From Rhinopithecus roxellana (lineage: Eukaryota > Chordata > Mammalia > Primates > Cercopithecidae), in NCBI RefSeq assembly GCF_007565055.1, contig NC_044565.1, forward strand, positions 45,085,711 through 45,149,710: a stretch of 64,000 nt of DNA, read 5' to 3'. A program made the position numbers and the translations under genes. The notes beneath the pieces are model-generated. The model saw nothing but the letters and a program-made list of their open reading frames with translations, was not told the DNA's origin and made no database searches. Below are positions 1 through 11,366 of this stretch, in pieces. Numbering within the stretch: the first letter of the stretch is position 1; each line of letters opens with the position of its first letter.

Positions 1-136
1 ACAAGGTAAAACAACAAGCGCCAGCAGAAAGAGAGATTAGTATAAAGAGTTGCTACAAAATTCTGCTGGAGTAAGGAAACAACGCATATGGTAACTTGAA
101 TCCAGAGGAAGAAATAAATAAAATAAGAAATAGTAA

Positions 137-180
137 AGGAGGAGTAGGAGGAGGATGAGGAAGAAGAGGAGGAGGAGAAA
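137..180. repeat. Polypurine (GAG/GAA-rich) tract
   Basis: This is a run made almost only of A and G, with GGAGGA and GAAGAA units, lying in the L1M linker region just before the MST LTR. It is a low-complexity expansion. Confidence 0.85.
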
Positions 181-211
181 AATGTTAATATAAAAATATG
201 TACTTGCTTTC

Positions 212-643
212 TGATATGGTTTAGATCTGTGTCCCCACCCAAATCTCATGTCCAATTGTGATCCCCAGTGTGGGAGGTGGGACCTGCCTCTATGATCCCC
301 AGTACTGGATCATAAAGGTAGGGTCCACATTAATGGTTTAGCACTATCTCCTGATGCCGTTCTCATGATAGTGAGTGAGTTCTCATGAGATCTGGCTGTT
401 TAAAAGTGTGTATTATCCTTCCCCTCTCTTTCTTCCTCTTGCTCCAGCCATGTGAAGTAGTCACTCCCCCTATGTTTTCCACCATGTTTGTAAGTTCCTG
501 AGACCTCCCCAGAAGCCAAACAGATACCAGCATCATGCCTCCTCTGCAGCCTACAGAACCATGAGCCAATTAAAACCTCTTTTCTTTATATATTACCCAG
601 TCTCAGGTATTTCTTTATAGCAGTGCAAGAACAGACTAATTTA
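212..643 (+). mobile_element. Solo MST/THE1-type LTR (ERVL-MaLR)
   Basis: The element opens with TGATATGGTTT and 'gtgtccccacccaaatctca', and it ends with the typical 'ttaaaacctctttt' and 'agcagtgcaagaacagacta' blocks. All are hallmarks of MST/THE1 LTRs. Flanks ctttc (207-211) and ctctc (644-648) fit a 5-bp target duplication with one mismatch. No internal proviral sequence remains, so this is a solo LTR inserted into the L1M. Confidence 0.85.
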
Positions 644-907
644 CTCTCCTTTCTTCTTCCAGCTTTTTAAAATAATAAAACTGTATAAAATAATGAGCAT
701 ACTAATGTAGAGTTGGGTTTGTAGCATATATAAACATAATATGCAAAATACTATAATATGCAGAAAAGAATGAGCAGGAATGAGACATATAGAAGAAAAT
801 TTTCTGTAACTCACTTGAATTGAGTAGTATAAACCTGAAGTCAATTCTGATAAGATGTATATTGAAAGTCCTAGAATAAACACTAAGAAAATAACTTAAA
901 AAAATCA

Positions 908-1164
908 AATACTAGCTTCCCATTGATGCTTTAACAAATTGCCACAAACTTAATTGCTTAAAATAAGACAAATTTGTGATCTTACAGTTTTGGAGGTCAT
1001 AAACCTGAAGAGGTTTCATTGGGCAAAATCAAGAAGTAAATAGAATTGTGTTCCCCTTGCAGGTTCCAGCAGGAGGATCTGTTTTCTTGCCTTTTCTAGC
1101 TTTCAGAGACTACACTTGCCTTTCAAGCCAGCAAATGCATCATTCTAACATCTCACTCGCCATA

Positions 1165-1207
<43 letters not shown>

Positions 1208-1410
1208 TTTCCTGCCTGCCTCTTTCCCTTATAATTAGCCTTGTGATTACACTGGACTGACTCAGATAAGACAGGGTAGTCTCCCCAACTGAAAATTCTT
1301 AACTTAATCACGCATGCAAAGCCCCTTTTGCCATGTTAGGTAATATATTCACAGGTTCTGGGCATTCAGACATGGGCATCATTTGTGGATCATTATTTTG
1401 CCTACCATGG
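908..1410 (-). mobile_element. Antisense MLT1-type LTR (ERVL-MaLR)
   Basis: Plus-strand landmarks are 'taacaaattgccacaaact', 'cagttttggaggtcat', 'cttgtgattacac' and 'ttttgcctacca'. These are the reverse complement of an MLT1-group LTR. L1M sequence resumes on both sides (ataacttaaaaa before, attaaaggaattgaaatg after), so the LTR interrupts the L1M. The exact MLT1 subfamily is not settled. Confidence 0.75.
1167..1204. repeat. Poly-T tract (38 T)
   Basis: This is a pure T run inside the antisense MLT1-type LTR, where the consensus has a pyrimidine-rich stretch. It could be an expansion of that stretch or the tail of a retroposon whose body is gone. Confidence 0.9.
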
Positions 1411-2596
1411 TTAAAATATCATTAAAGGAATTGAAATGTTACACTAGAAAATACACAGTTAATGCAAAAGAAGATAATAAATAATAAAGGGACTAAAATG
1501 ATAAACATATAGAAAGCAAGAACAAAAATGGCAGACATAAATAAAAACATATCAACAATAACATTAAATTTGAAACAACCCAATCAAAACAAGAAAATTT
1601 TAGACATAATTTTTTTAAATTCAATCATATATTGTCCACAGCAAACATATTTTAGATTCAAAAATAAAAGTAAATTGAGAGTAAAATGATGGGAAAAGAT
1701 ATGCCATGTGAATAGCAACCACAAGAGAGCAGGAATGACTACACCAATATCAGACAAATTAGAGTTTTGAAAAAATGTTAATGAAAACATGTCATAATAA
1801 AAAAGGATCAATCCGTCAGGAAGACACAACAATCATAAACATATATGCACCTAACAACAGAGCCTCAGATGCATTAAGCAAACCTGAACAGAATGTAAAA
1901 ATATGTGTGTGTTTCAAAAACCATGATAGGAGACCTTACTTTCCATAATGGATAGAGCCACTATTCAGAAGACCAGTAAGAAATATAGAACTTCAACAAC
2001 TCTTTAAAGCAACTAAACATAGTAGACATCCACCCAAAAGCCGCAAAATTTGTGTTTCTTAAGCACACATGGAACATGCTCCAAGATTAATCATATGCTA
2101 GGCCATAAAGCAAATCTCAATAAATTTAAAAGAATTGCAATTACACTAAGTATGTTATTTGACAACAATAAAGTTATAAATCAGTAACAAGAAAAGTTGG
2201 GAAATTCAAAATTATATAGAAATAAAACAATACATGCCTAAATAACAGATCACAGAAAAAAATCAAAGGGGAAAATAGATAAGTTTTGAAATGAATTAAA
2301 ATGAAACACAATATACAAACTTATGAAATGCAGCAAAAGCAATTCTCAGAGGGAAATTTTTGGCTATAAACACCAATACTGTATTACAAAAAGAAGAAAG
2401 ATTTCAATCAATAATCTAACCTTTCACCTTAAGTAACATGAAAAAGAACCAACTAAACCCAAAGCAATAGAAAGAAAAAAAAAAGGAAATAACAAATAAA
2501 GAGAATAGAAAAGCAATACAGAAAAATCAATGAAACAAAAAGTTAGATCTTTGAAAAGGTCAACAAAATTGAAAAACCTTTACCTAAACTGACTAA

Positions 2597-2623
2597 TGAG
2601 AGAGACTGAGAGAGACAGAGAGA

Positions 2624-2681
<58 letters not shown>
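2597..2681. repeat. (GA)n microsatellite
   Basis: A GAGA-dominated repeat with a few GACT and GACA interruptions at its left end and a pure core from about 2637. It lies within L1M ORF2 sequence and breaks the reading frame there. Confidence 0.95.
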
Positions 2682-2684
<3 letters not shown>

Positions 2685-3633
2685 GTATTACTAAACTCAG
2701 AAGTGAAAGAAAGATGTCATTTTTGAGCTCATAGAAATAAAAAGGATTAAAAAGAAGTACTATAAACTGTACAACAAGAAATTTGATAACTTAGATGAAA
2801 TAGACAAATTTCTGAAATAACAGAAACTACCAAAACTAACTCAGGATGAAAAAGAAAATCTGAATAGACCAATAACAAATTAAGAGATTAAATTTGTAAT
2901 TTAAAACTTTATCACAATGAAAATCTCAGGCCCATAATGTTTCACTGGTGAATTCTTACAAATACATAAAGAGAAGTTAAAACAGATACTTCATAAACTC
3001 TTCCAAAAAATAGAAAAGGTACAATTTTCGACTCATCATATGAGGACAGAATTACCAAAACCAAAGACATTAAAACCACAAACTAACAACCATTACGAAA
3101 ATAAAAGCAAAACTTTTCAGCAAAGTACTAGCAAATTAAATTTAGAAACATATAGAAAGGATTATCCACCATAATCAAGAGGGATTTATCCCAAGAATAT
3201 AAGTTTGATTCAAAATCAAAACACCAATCTACATAATACAACATATCAATAGAATAAAACACAAAAACAATATAATCTTCTCCATAAATGCAGGAAAATC
3301 CTCGTTAAAACCCAACATACCTTCATTAAAAAGAAAACCATTTAAAAAAAACAGAAATAGAGGAAACTTCCTTACCCTGGTAAAGAACATCTACAAAATA
3401 CCCACAGCTAGCAGCATGCTTAATGGTGAAAAACAAAGCTTTCTCCTCATAACCAAGAGCAAGACAAATCTGTTCACTCTCCTGTCATTTCTCTCTAACA
3501 TTATACATAAGTTATACTCAGGGAAATTAGGTAAGAATAATACATAAAATTGGAAAGGAAGAAGTGAAATTATCTCTTTTGTAGATGACATGATCTTCTA
3601 CATAAAAAATTAAAGGAAGTCCAGAAAACATTA

Positions 3634-4322
3634 TGTTAGCAGTTTAAAATCCATCCAGGCCTGCAGCAACTCTATTCTTGCCTCCTCAGAAGAAAGAATT
3701 AGGCTGAGGGGCATAAGGCAGGGTGAGAGACCAAGGTGAGTTTTAGAGCAGGAGTGAAAGTGTATTAAAAAGGTTTAGAACAGGAACAAAAAGAAGTAAA
3801 GTACACTTGGAAAGGGGCCAAGCGAGTAACTCAAGAGAGCCAAGTGTGCTGGTTGGCCCTTGACTTAAGGTTTTTATACACTGCATTTCTTCTCCTTTGA
3901 TTTTTCCTTAGGCAGGCTGTCTACATGAACAGTGGCTTGCCAGAACTAGGGAGGGGCCACATGCGCAGGTGTCTACTGAAGTTGTGCATGTGTTCATTTG
4001 AGGCATTTTTCCCTTACCTGTCAAGTGTTTCCAGAGGAAGGTCATATACCAGTTAAATGCTGCCATTTTGCTTCTCAGTGTGCATGCTTGAGCCTGCTTG
4101 CCCAACTTCTGAAATCTTATCAGGAAACAGTCAATCACCAGCTTCAGGTGTTTTCTATGTATTGGAAGCGTGCGTCCCCTGGTGCCAGCTGCAAACAATT
4201 TTTTTTTAGCAACTCAGTTTAACAACCACCTAATGATCACCTGATGGCCACCTGACATTCCTGGTTGGTGGGGGTGGGCTTCTTCCACCCTGCTCATGTC
4301 TGCCTAGCTACCTTCTCCAACA
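3634..4322 (-). mobile_element. Solo ERV1-type LTR, antisense, with 4-bp target duplication
   Basis: A 689-bp block begins TG and ends CA and is flanked on both sides by atta (3630-3633 and 4323-4326). A 4-bp duplication is typical of class I (gammaretrovirus-like) integrations. Read on the minus strand it has a TATAAAAA box at 3871-3878 and A-rich sequence before the end at 3634, as expected of U3-R-U5. L1M ORF2 sequence continues on both sides. No gag, pol or env sequence is present. I do not recognise the LTR family with certainty. Confidence 0.75.
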
Positions 4323-5065
4323 ATTATAACTCATAAATTGGTTGAGCAAGCTTACAGAATATGCAATCAATGTACAAACACAACAGTATTTCCATATACT
4401 AGCAACAATCTAGTATATGGATTACATTTACAATAGCTTCAAAAAGAATACAATATTTAGAAATACATTTAATAAAAGAAGAATAAAGTTTGTACACTGA
4501 AAAGTACAAAATATCATAGAAAGAATTTGAAGACCTAAATAATTGGGAAAACATTCAATGTTCATAGATTGGAAGACAACATTAAGATGACAATACTCCC
4601 CCAAATAGTTAAACGCAATCCCAGTCAAAATCTCAGCTGCTGTTTTATTTGTTTTTTTGTAAAAATTGACAAGCTGACCCTAATATTCATGTCTAATTGC
4701 AAGAGGGACCCAGAATAACAAAAACAATCTTGAAAATGAAGAAATTTAAGAACTCACACATCCTGATTTCAACATCTACTACAAAGCTATTGGAATCAAT
4801 ACAATGTGGCACTGACTTGAGGACAGACATACAGATCAAAGAAATGAAATTGGGAGTCCAGAAATTAATGCTTATATTTATATTCAACTGATTTTTTAGA
4901 AAGATGCCAAGATGATTCAAATAGGAATGGAAGATATTTTTGGAGCAATGAACTTATTCTAAAATTCTGGGGCTGATTGCACAACTCTCTAAGAAATCAT
5001 TCAATTGTACACTTAAAAAGGGTGAATATTTCAGTATGCAAATTGTACCTCAATAAAGGTGTTTA

Positions 5066-7339
5066 GGAATCAATGGATTAACTTCAAATATATTCTTTGT
5101 AGATAGATGAGGCATAAAGTCACTCATGAATTTTTAAGGGTAGAGAAAAAAGGGATAGTTAGGCACTTCAGACTTTCAGTGGTTAAAATCCTTTACTCAA
5201 ATATGGTCTCATTTCACAGATTGAGGAAATGAGGAAAATTGGGAGAGTCTCTTGTGCTCTGACCATTTCTGATGAGCTTTTGGTCAGTGCCAGCTTTGTC
5301 TGAGACGGAAAGCCAAGAAAGCAAAAATCACTCAAGTCACTGTGGAAAGCAAAAGGTAAAGATTAGAAACAGGCATGTTGGGTTTGTTTTGGATCAGCAC
5401 ACATTTGGATGCTTTTAATACTGAACATTTATTAAATGCAAGCAGCTCACTGAGCCAGAGAGAATTTGGAGCTATTTGTGGCCTCCAGCTCCTTGGTCTG
5501 AAAAATTGGAGTGAATATCAGTTCATTCTACTCCAGGCTTAAGACCTTCTCTGAATTTATAAAATTGGAAACATATATTCGAATCATTTGACACAATTAT
5601 TCATCCATAACATGGATGTGAGTGTTTTTAGTATCTTTTCCCTTGAAGTTGAGTAGTGTAAAAGTAAAGCCCTGCATGTTCTAGAAAGATTCACCTTTTT
5701 AATGAATTAAGTACATTTTGTATTTGTTTTTGATTACCTTATCTCTAGTCCCACTAGCTCTGAGCTTTGTATAATGGTAGCAGTATCATGTTACCAGAAC
5801 CTGAAATCACACTTCCCCAGGATGTTCTGATGGCAGAGAGTGCAAAGAAATGACTTCTCTGGAATCATTCCAGGATAGCATGCTGTCAGGGCAATTTGAG
5901 GATAATATGCACAGTCCAGTGAAGGCTGCATAATTGCCCATGTGCTATTTTTAACTCATTCTCTTGAGTTACACCATTGACACAGATAAGCCATTACAAT
6001 GTACTCAGATATCTATTAAAAGTGATTAAATAAGTGGCATGGACTTAGAGGCATATAATCATATCTTAAAGTTTGACAGTTGAGAGCTACTTATAGCGTT
6101 TTTGCCTATAGTGCTATTTATTTATTCTCATATCACCCCCATTATTTGGAGAGGTAACAAAAGAAGGAGTTGGGAGGGAAATCAAGTCACTTGAATCATT
6201 GCTAGGTGCTGAGGTCAACACAAGGCAAGTGACTAACAAGGGTTCTAAAAATTCACTCTGCTAGAAATGAAAGCACCTTTATTTCTACTCTAAACAAGTC
6301 ACTGAGATAAGCTTCTTTGACACCTACAAAAGGCATGGTAATATTTATTTTCTTTGGAGACTTTTCTCCTATGACTATTAAAACAGAGCTCCACTTAAAA
6401 ATCAATATACAGTTCATTATCTGAGGGATAAATTGTCAATGGCACAAAACCACAAATGAGCCAGATTGTTAATACACTGCACTCCTGTGCTCCCAACCTC
6501 TCTAATGTCCTCGTTCCGAGGTTCCTGCATCCCTAAGACCTCTTCCCCTACTTATTCTTCTCCCTTGAAGTTGGAGGAGTTTCAGACATGAGCCAAGTGG
6601 ACAAGCCCATTTTTTTCAGCATGCATGCATCTCCAGTTTCCCTGAAATACCTCCTAGGTCTGGGTAGCTATGAAGGAAAGAGGTAGTGAAATGTCCCAAC
6701 AATGATCGAAGGAAAAGTTTAAAAGTGTCATTGAGAGGCCCAAAGATCTCTGTCATGACCTACAGTCTGCTTTTTAATTCCATAATGGGTCTTCAAATTG
6801 AGAATGAACTTGAGTGATCAATTCCAGCATAACAACCTTATTTAAGCTTCTCTTCACTCAGCTTTTAACCAGATTTTGTGAGACTCTTTAAAGAACAATT
6901 TTTAAACTGCATAGAAGATATTAAGCCATCTAAAGTTGTGAGAACTAGGATATCCCTGCAATATTGTATTTCTGACTGAAATAAGCCTCCTTAAAATATG
7001 TGGTATTCTAGCAAAGGCTAATATCAACCCCTGGCACTGCTCAAGAGCTAATTGATCCTGAGTCCAACTCCAGCCTCACAGCATGGAGTTCCCTATGCAC
7101 TCTTGGCAATTCTTTGATGTAAAAGCATGAAGTTACTAAAAGAAAGCCAGGACATCTTAGTGCTGTCCTGGCTGGCTATAGATCTGCATTGAGGACCTAG
7201 CATGGTTAGCTCAGTCCCCAGTGATATAAGTCAAGTATGTCTAAAGACTCTGACCTGAAGTAAAAGAAAATAAACTCACATATTTCGATTCTTAAGAAAG
7301 ATTCCTACAATGTTTGCAAAAACAGTAAATGGAAGAGTA
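5066..7339. other. Unassigned single-copy-looking DNA
   Basis: I see no gene or recognisable transposon in this 2.3-kb AT-rich stretch. A short segment near 5200-5240 has the 'cacagattgaggaaatgagg' wording common in MIR elements, but it is too short to call. No long open frame exists on either strand. Confidence 0.5.
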
Positions 7340-7550
7340 TAAGATCTGAAGTCACTCCTAGAGTCAGTCCTTACTCTGATTTGTAAACTGTGCGACCTTA
7401 GGCAATCGTGTAACATTTCAGCACATCAGTCTGCCATGATATAAAGTTGTGCTAATAACAATACTCTCCTTCATAGAGTTACTTGATGATTAAATCAGAC
7501 AATGTATGTAAAGTGCCATAATAATTTCTTAATAAATATTTGCATGTATT
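7340..7550 (+). repeat. MIR SINE
   Basis: Diverged MIR with ordered landmarks: 'gtaaactgtgcgaccttaggcaa', then the 'catagagttacttgatgattaaat' block, then 'gtaaagtgcc' and 'ttaataaatatttg' at the 3' end. Confidence 0.75.
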
Positions 7551-7874
7551 TGTGTGAGCATGAGTATTGTAACATTTGTAATACTTGGTGATGCTTTAAA
7601 GTATGAGATTCAAGAGTCTAAAGATCAACAGCTCTTCAGAGGAGTCTTTTGTCCTCCATCTCAAATAAAGTCCTGTCTGCACCATTGGGAGATAAATCTG
7701 ATAGAGTAGCCATGCAATCTGGACTATGATTGGCCCCTATCTGAAAACAGCTTCTATTCTACAGCTCTCATTAGCAGATTCTTACAGCCTTCCTGGGAGA
7801 TGTCTTAAAATGTGGTTGCAGTTCACCCAGAATATTTCAAATTGACTGAAATTGCATTGAAAGTGGTGCTTCTA

Positions 7875-8181
7875 GGCCGGGCACAATGGCTCATGCCTGT
7901 AATTCCAGCACTTTGGGAGACCAAGGTGGGTGGATCGCCTGAGGTCAGAAGTTCAAGACCAGCCTGGCCAACATGGTAAAACCCCATCTCTACCAAAAAT
8001 ATAAAAGTTAGCTGGGCATGGTGGCAGGCACTTGTAATCCCAGATACTCAGGAGGCTGAGGGAGGAGAATCACTCGAACCCAGGAGGCAGAGACTGCAGT
8101 GAGCTGAGATCGTGACATTGCACTCCAGCTTGGGCACCAGAGCAAGACTCTGTCTCAAAAAAAAAAACAAAACAAAAAAAA
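7875..8181 (+). mobile_element. AluS SINE with 16-bp target duplication
   Basis: A full dimeric Alu runs from GGCCGGGCAC to an A-rich tail containing AAACAAAAC. The flanking direct repeats at 7859-7874 and 8182-8197 differ at one base (gaaagtggtgcttcta against gaaagtggtacttcta). Divergence and the 'gcctgaggtcag' block suggest an AluS copy. Confidence 0.93.
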
Positions 8182-8284
8182 GAAAGTGGTACTTCTATAA
8201 ACATATGAAACTTGCATTTTATATGAATATTTGCATACATGTATACATATTTGCACAATAAAATTTAATCTCTATGAAGAAAAG

Positions 8285-8390
8285 AATGTTTTACCTGTCT
8301 TGTTCAACATTACATAACTTTGCACCCAGAAAGAAAAGTGTCTAGTATACAATGGACATTCAATAAATATTTATTAATTAAATGAAAACT
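8285..8390 (+). repeat. L2 LINE 3' end fragment
   Basis: The order 'ttacctgtcttgttcaacat', 'ctagtatacaatggacattc' and 'aataaatatttattaat' follows the L2 3' terminus. Strongly diverged. Confidence 0.55.
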
Positions 8391-8817
8391 CACTTATAGA
8401 TGTTTTGTTCAACTAATATTTTGATATCTACTAAGTACCAAGCCCTTCCATATTTCTGGTAAACAAGACTGATACAAGCCCTGCATTAATGAAAATTATA
8501 GTTTAGAGGAAGAAAAGCATTAATTAGATAATCATATGGAGAATTTCAAAATTATAATATTTTCAGTAAAAGTAAGAAATATATGGCTCCATTAGAATAA
8601 AAATCTTCCATCTAGCAGGCAGTCAAATATTTATTCACTGCCTATGACGTGCCAGGCAGTGCTCTAGGCCCAGGAAACAGCAGTAAAGTAGACAAAGAGT
8701 GTCCCTGTGCTCAGTGAGTTCACCTTTCTTTGGGGATAGAAAAAAGAGTATGCATTCTCCTCCCCAAAACATATAAAATAAAGTCCTGATGAGTACATTG
8801 AAGAAGATACAACAAAG

Positions 8818-8983
8818 CAGTTGTTCTCAAATTGAACTTGTGTCATCATCACCTGAAGCACTAATTAAAGCAGAGATGGTTTTAATTCAGAGTTCTTGAT
8901 TCAATAGGTCTAGGGTGGGGCCTGAGTATTTTCATTTTTAGCAAGTTCCCTAGTACTCCTAATAATGCTGGTTTAGGGCTACA
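8818..8983 (+). mobile_element. MER5A (hAT-Charlie nonautonomous DNA transposon)
   Basis: It opens with 'cagttgttctcaaa', then 'catcatcacctgaagca', and 'gattcaataggtctaggg' followed by 'tggggcctgagtatttt'. This matches the MER5A order. The right end is diverged, so the terminal inverted repeat is imperfect. Confidence 0.75.
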
Positions 8984-9203
8984 AAAGTCACAGCAATAAT
9001 GATCAAAGCAGGATATTTATCATATGTACCACCTCATGCATTTATCATTTCTTTGTGGTAAGAACATCAATAAAAATCATATAAAAGAAATCACATAATA
9101 TCAAAAGAATTTAATGACTCAGCTATAATCTTGACTATATTATTCATAAATTTTGATGAAATAAAAAAATTGGAAACAAAAAATCAGAGCAATAGAGTAA
9201 TAT

Positions 9204-9250
9204 GGTGGCAGGTCATGGGTGGAGGCAGGTCATGGGTGGCAGGTCATGAC
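9204..9250. repeat. Short tandem repeat of 'ggcaggtcatgggtgg'-like units
   Basis: About three imperfect copies of a 16-17-bp unit built around 'ggcaggtcatg' sit in tandem inside the old LINE-like tract. Confidence 0.85.
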
Positions 9251-10579
9251 CTCTCTGAGCAGGTAATATTTCACCTGAGGCCTGGATAGCAAAAGGAATT
9301 AACCATCAAAGCTCTGAGGGGAGAACATTTCATGCTGAGGAAACAATGATTGCAAAGGCCTTGATGTGAGAGTGAATTTTTCATTAGTTCGTTTGTATTT
9401 CCTAGAGAAATCCAGCAGTGGATGCAGGGCAGACTGGAAGGAGATCAAGATAGAGAGCAAAGCAAGGGCCAGGCCATGCAAGACCTGGACAGCCATGTTG
9501 AAGATTTTGATCTTTATTCTAAAAGTACTGGGAAGCCAGTGACAGGTATTAAGTAGAGAAAGGTGGGATTGAATTTACATTTTGAAAAGAGTTCTCAGGC
9601 TAGAGAATGGAGAAGGACTGGAGATGGAGAAGGGGTCAGTGTGAAAGGGTAGAAGAGTTAAGAGGCTAAAGTCTTAGTATAGGTGGGATAAGATAGTGAG
9701 TTAAATTAGCATGATGGTCCTGGAAGTAAAGAGAAGGATATCCAGTGATATTTAGGCGATAAATGTCAAAGTACTTGATTAAAAGTTGGACCTGGGTAAG
9801 GGGTGGATAAGGAATAAGGTAATGTTATGTGTAATTTCCATATTTCTGGATTCCATAACCTAAAGGATGGTGGTACCATTCACTGAAACAGGAGAGGTTA
9901 GATTAGAAGAAGACTAAATTTTGTCAAATTTTTTGAAGGGAGAATTATTGTTTGTGTATGTGACTTTGCTTTAGTTTTGCTTTTTTGTCCGTTTGGTTGG
10001 TTGTGTTTGTTTTGAGGAGATAAGGGATGAGAAGATGGGCTCTCATGACTTTACTCTGGGATATTTTTAATTAGAGGTGACCTTGCTAAGACATGCAAGT
10101 ATGGAAGCCAAGTAAAAAGTTAGTTACTTCTTACTTGTAACTTGATTTACAAGTAGCTCAGTAGAAAAAGGTCTAAATTGGAGATAAAAATGCATTTAAT
10201 CCTTTTATTTTTCAGATGGTCACTGAGTCCACAAGATTGAATGAGATCATTTAGAGAAAGTGGGAAGAAGACCTCAGATTGAACATGGAGAAACAATAAC
10301 ATTTAGTGGAGAGAAAGAAAAGAATAAACTGTCAAAGGAGATATAGAACAAAAACGAAAACCAAATAATTTTTGCACAATGGAAGGCAAGAGAAGACAGT
10401 GTTTTAACAAACAGGGAGTGATCAATTTGTATTCCTACTGAGAAACCAAGTAAGATCAACACTGAAAAATATACATCAAGTGATTTATATGAATATGTTT
10501 TATACACAAAAAGAAAGCAAATACTTATTTTAAACTCAAATTAACAAATCACATAATACAAAAAATTTTTAAAAGCAAC

Positions 10580-10690
10580 AAATAGTCTTTCTAAATCCTA
10601 GATTGCAATCTACTTTTTGTCACCTGCATAGTACCTACGGGGTCCCCCACAGAGTAACTATTCAATAAATACACACTGCCTTGAATTAAA
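10580..10690 (+). repeat. L2-like LINE 3' end fragment
   Basis: The stretch 'cacctgcatagtacctacgg' followed by 'agagtaactattcaataaat' follows the L2 3' tail. Short and diverged. Confidence 0.45.
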
Positions 10691-11366
10691 AGTGTACAAC
10701 AGCTTAAGTCTTAACCAACCTATGACTGCTCTTCTATCCTTCACTATGCCTATACATTCTACGTTGATAAGCAAAATCACAGCATTTAATTGCTACATTT
10801 TTGTTCATTTTGGTATTTTACAAAATTCAACCATGCTTTATTTAACTCTTTTAAAAACCATCTATGTCTCTCTGCTTCCTCTTTCTTCTCGTCATTTCCT
10901 CCTCCTTCTGTTTTTCTCCTTCTTGTCTTTTGTTATAATCATTCTCTGCCTTATGGAGTAACCTCACCACATTGATTCTATTTGCTTTTTCAGTGGTAGG
11001 AGCACTGATAGTTCTCCATCTATCCCATTTGATATCAGTTGCTCCACTCAGACCATCACTAAGGAAATTACTCCTCATTCATTATGATTTATCATATTGA
11101 TATAGTTTTAAGTTCAGGTTATTTAAAAATCATATATGCTAAATCAATATATGACATAAACTGGTAACAATTTTCTCCACAGCCCCCAGAGGACACTAGT
11201 GTATCCCCATGTCTATGAGGAGCCCATTCTTCAGATGTTGAAGTGGTCTCTGCACACTTCTCTCCACTGCTTCTTTGCATGGCATTTGAAACCCACACTA
11301 TCTCTCCTGTCTCGCCCACCCCTTTATTACTTTCTTAGTGTATTATGTATCAAATTAGTCATCTTT
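10691..11366. other. Unassigned DNA upstream of the antisense L1
   Basis: No repeat family or gene is recognised. A pyrimidine-rich stretch (10862-10930) gives open frames on both strands through low complexity, without coding character. Confidence 0.5.

Larger units (their letters stand above)
1..5065 (+). mobile_element. Ancient L1M LINE, host of three LTR insertions
   Basis: The L1 sense sequence is on the plus strand in four blocks: about 1-211, 644-907, 1411-3633 and 4327-5065. The first two blocks resemble the ORF1-ORF2 linker of old L1M copies. The third carries ORF2 endonuclease and reverse-transcriptase sequence, for example the DNA behind 'VDDMIFY'-like text near 3580. The last block carries the ORF2 tail and a 3' UTR ending in AATAAA near 5053. 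Reading frames are full of stops, so no protein is made. The blocks join in register across each LTR, which shows that the LTRs landed in an existing L1. The 5' end lies outside the window. Subfamily (L1MB/L1MC range) is a guess from divergence. Confidence 0.8.
8395..10475 (+). repeat. Ancient LINE 3'-UTR-like tract (L1M group?), in pieces
   Basis: The wording follows a common old LINE 3'-UTR consensus: 'gacgtgccaggcagtgctct' near 8646, 'gattgcaaaggccttgatgt' near 9349, 'gccatgcaagacctgga' near 9472, 'attctaaaagtactgggaag' near 9517, and 'ggagtgatcaa' near 10413. MER5A interrupts it, and about 9000-9190 shows no match. I assign it to the L1M group from memory. Confidence 0.5.

Noticed and set aside
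5763..5800. Similarity to the 5' end of U4 snRNA (agctttg...cagtatc)
   Set aside because: Only about 15 matching bases with indels, no Sm site, no stem and no poly-A tail. Too short to separate from chance.
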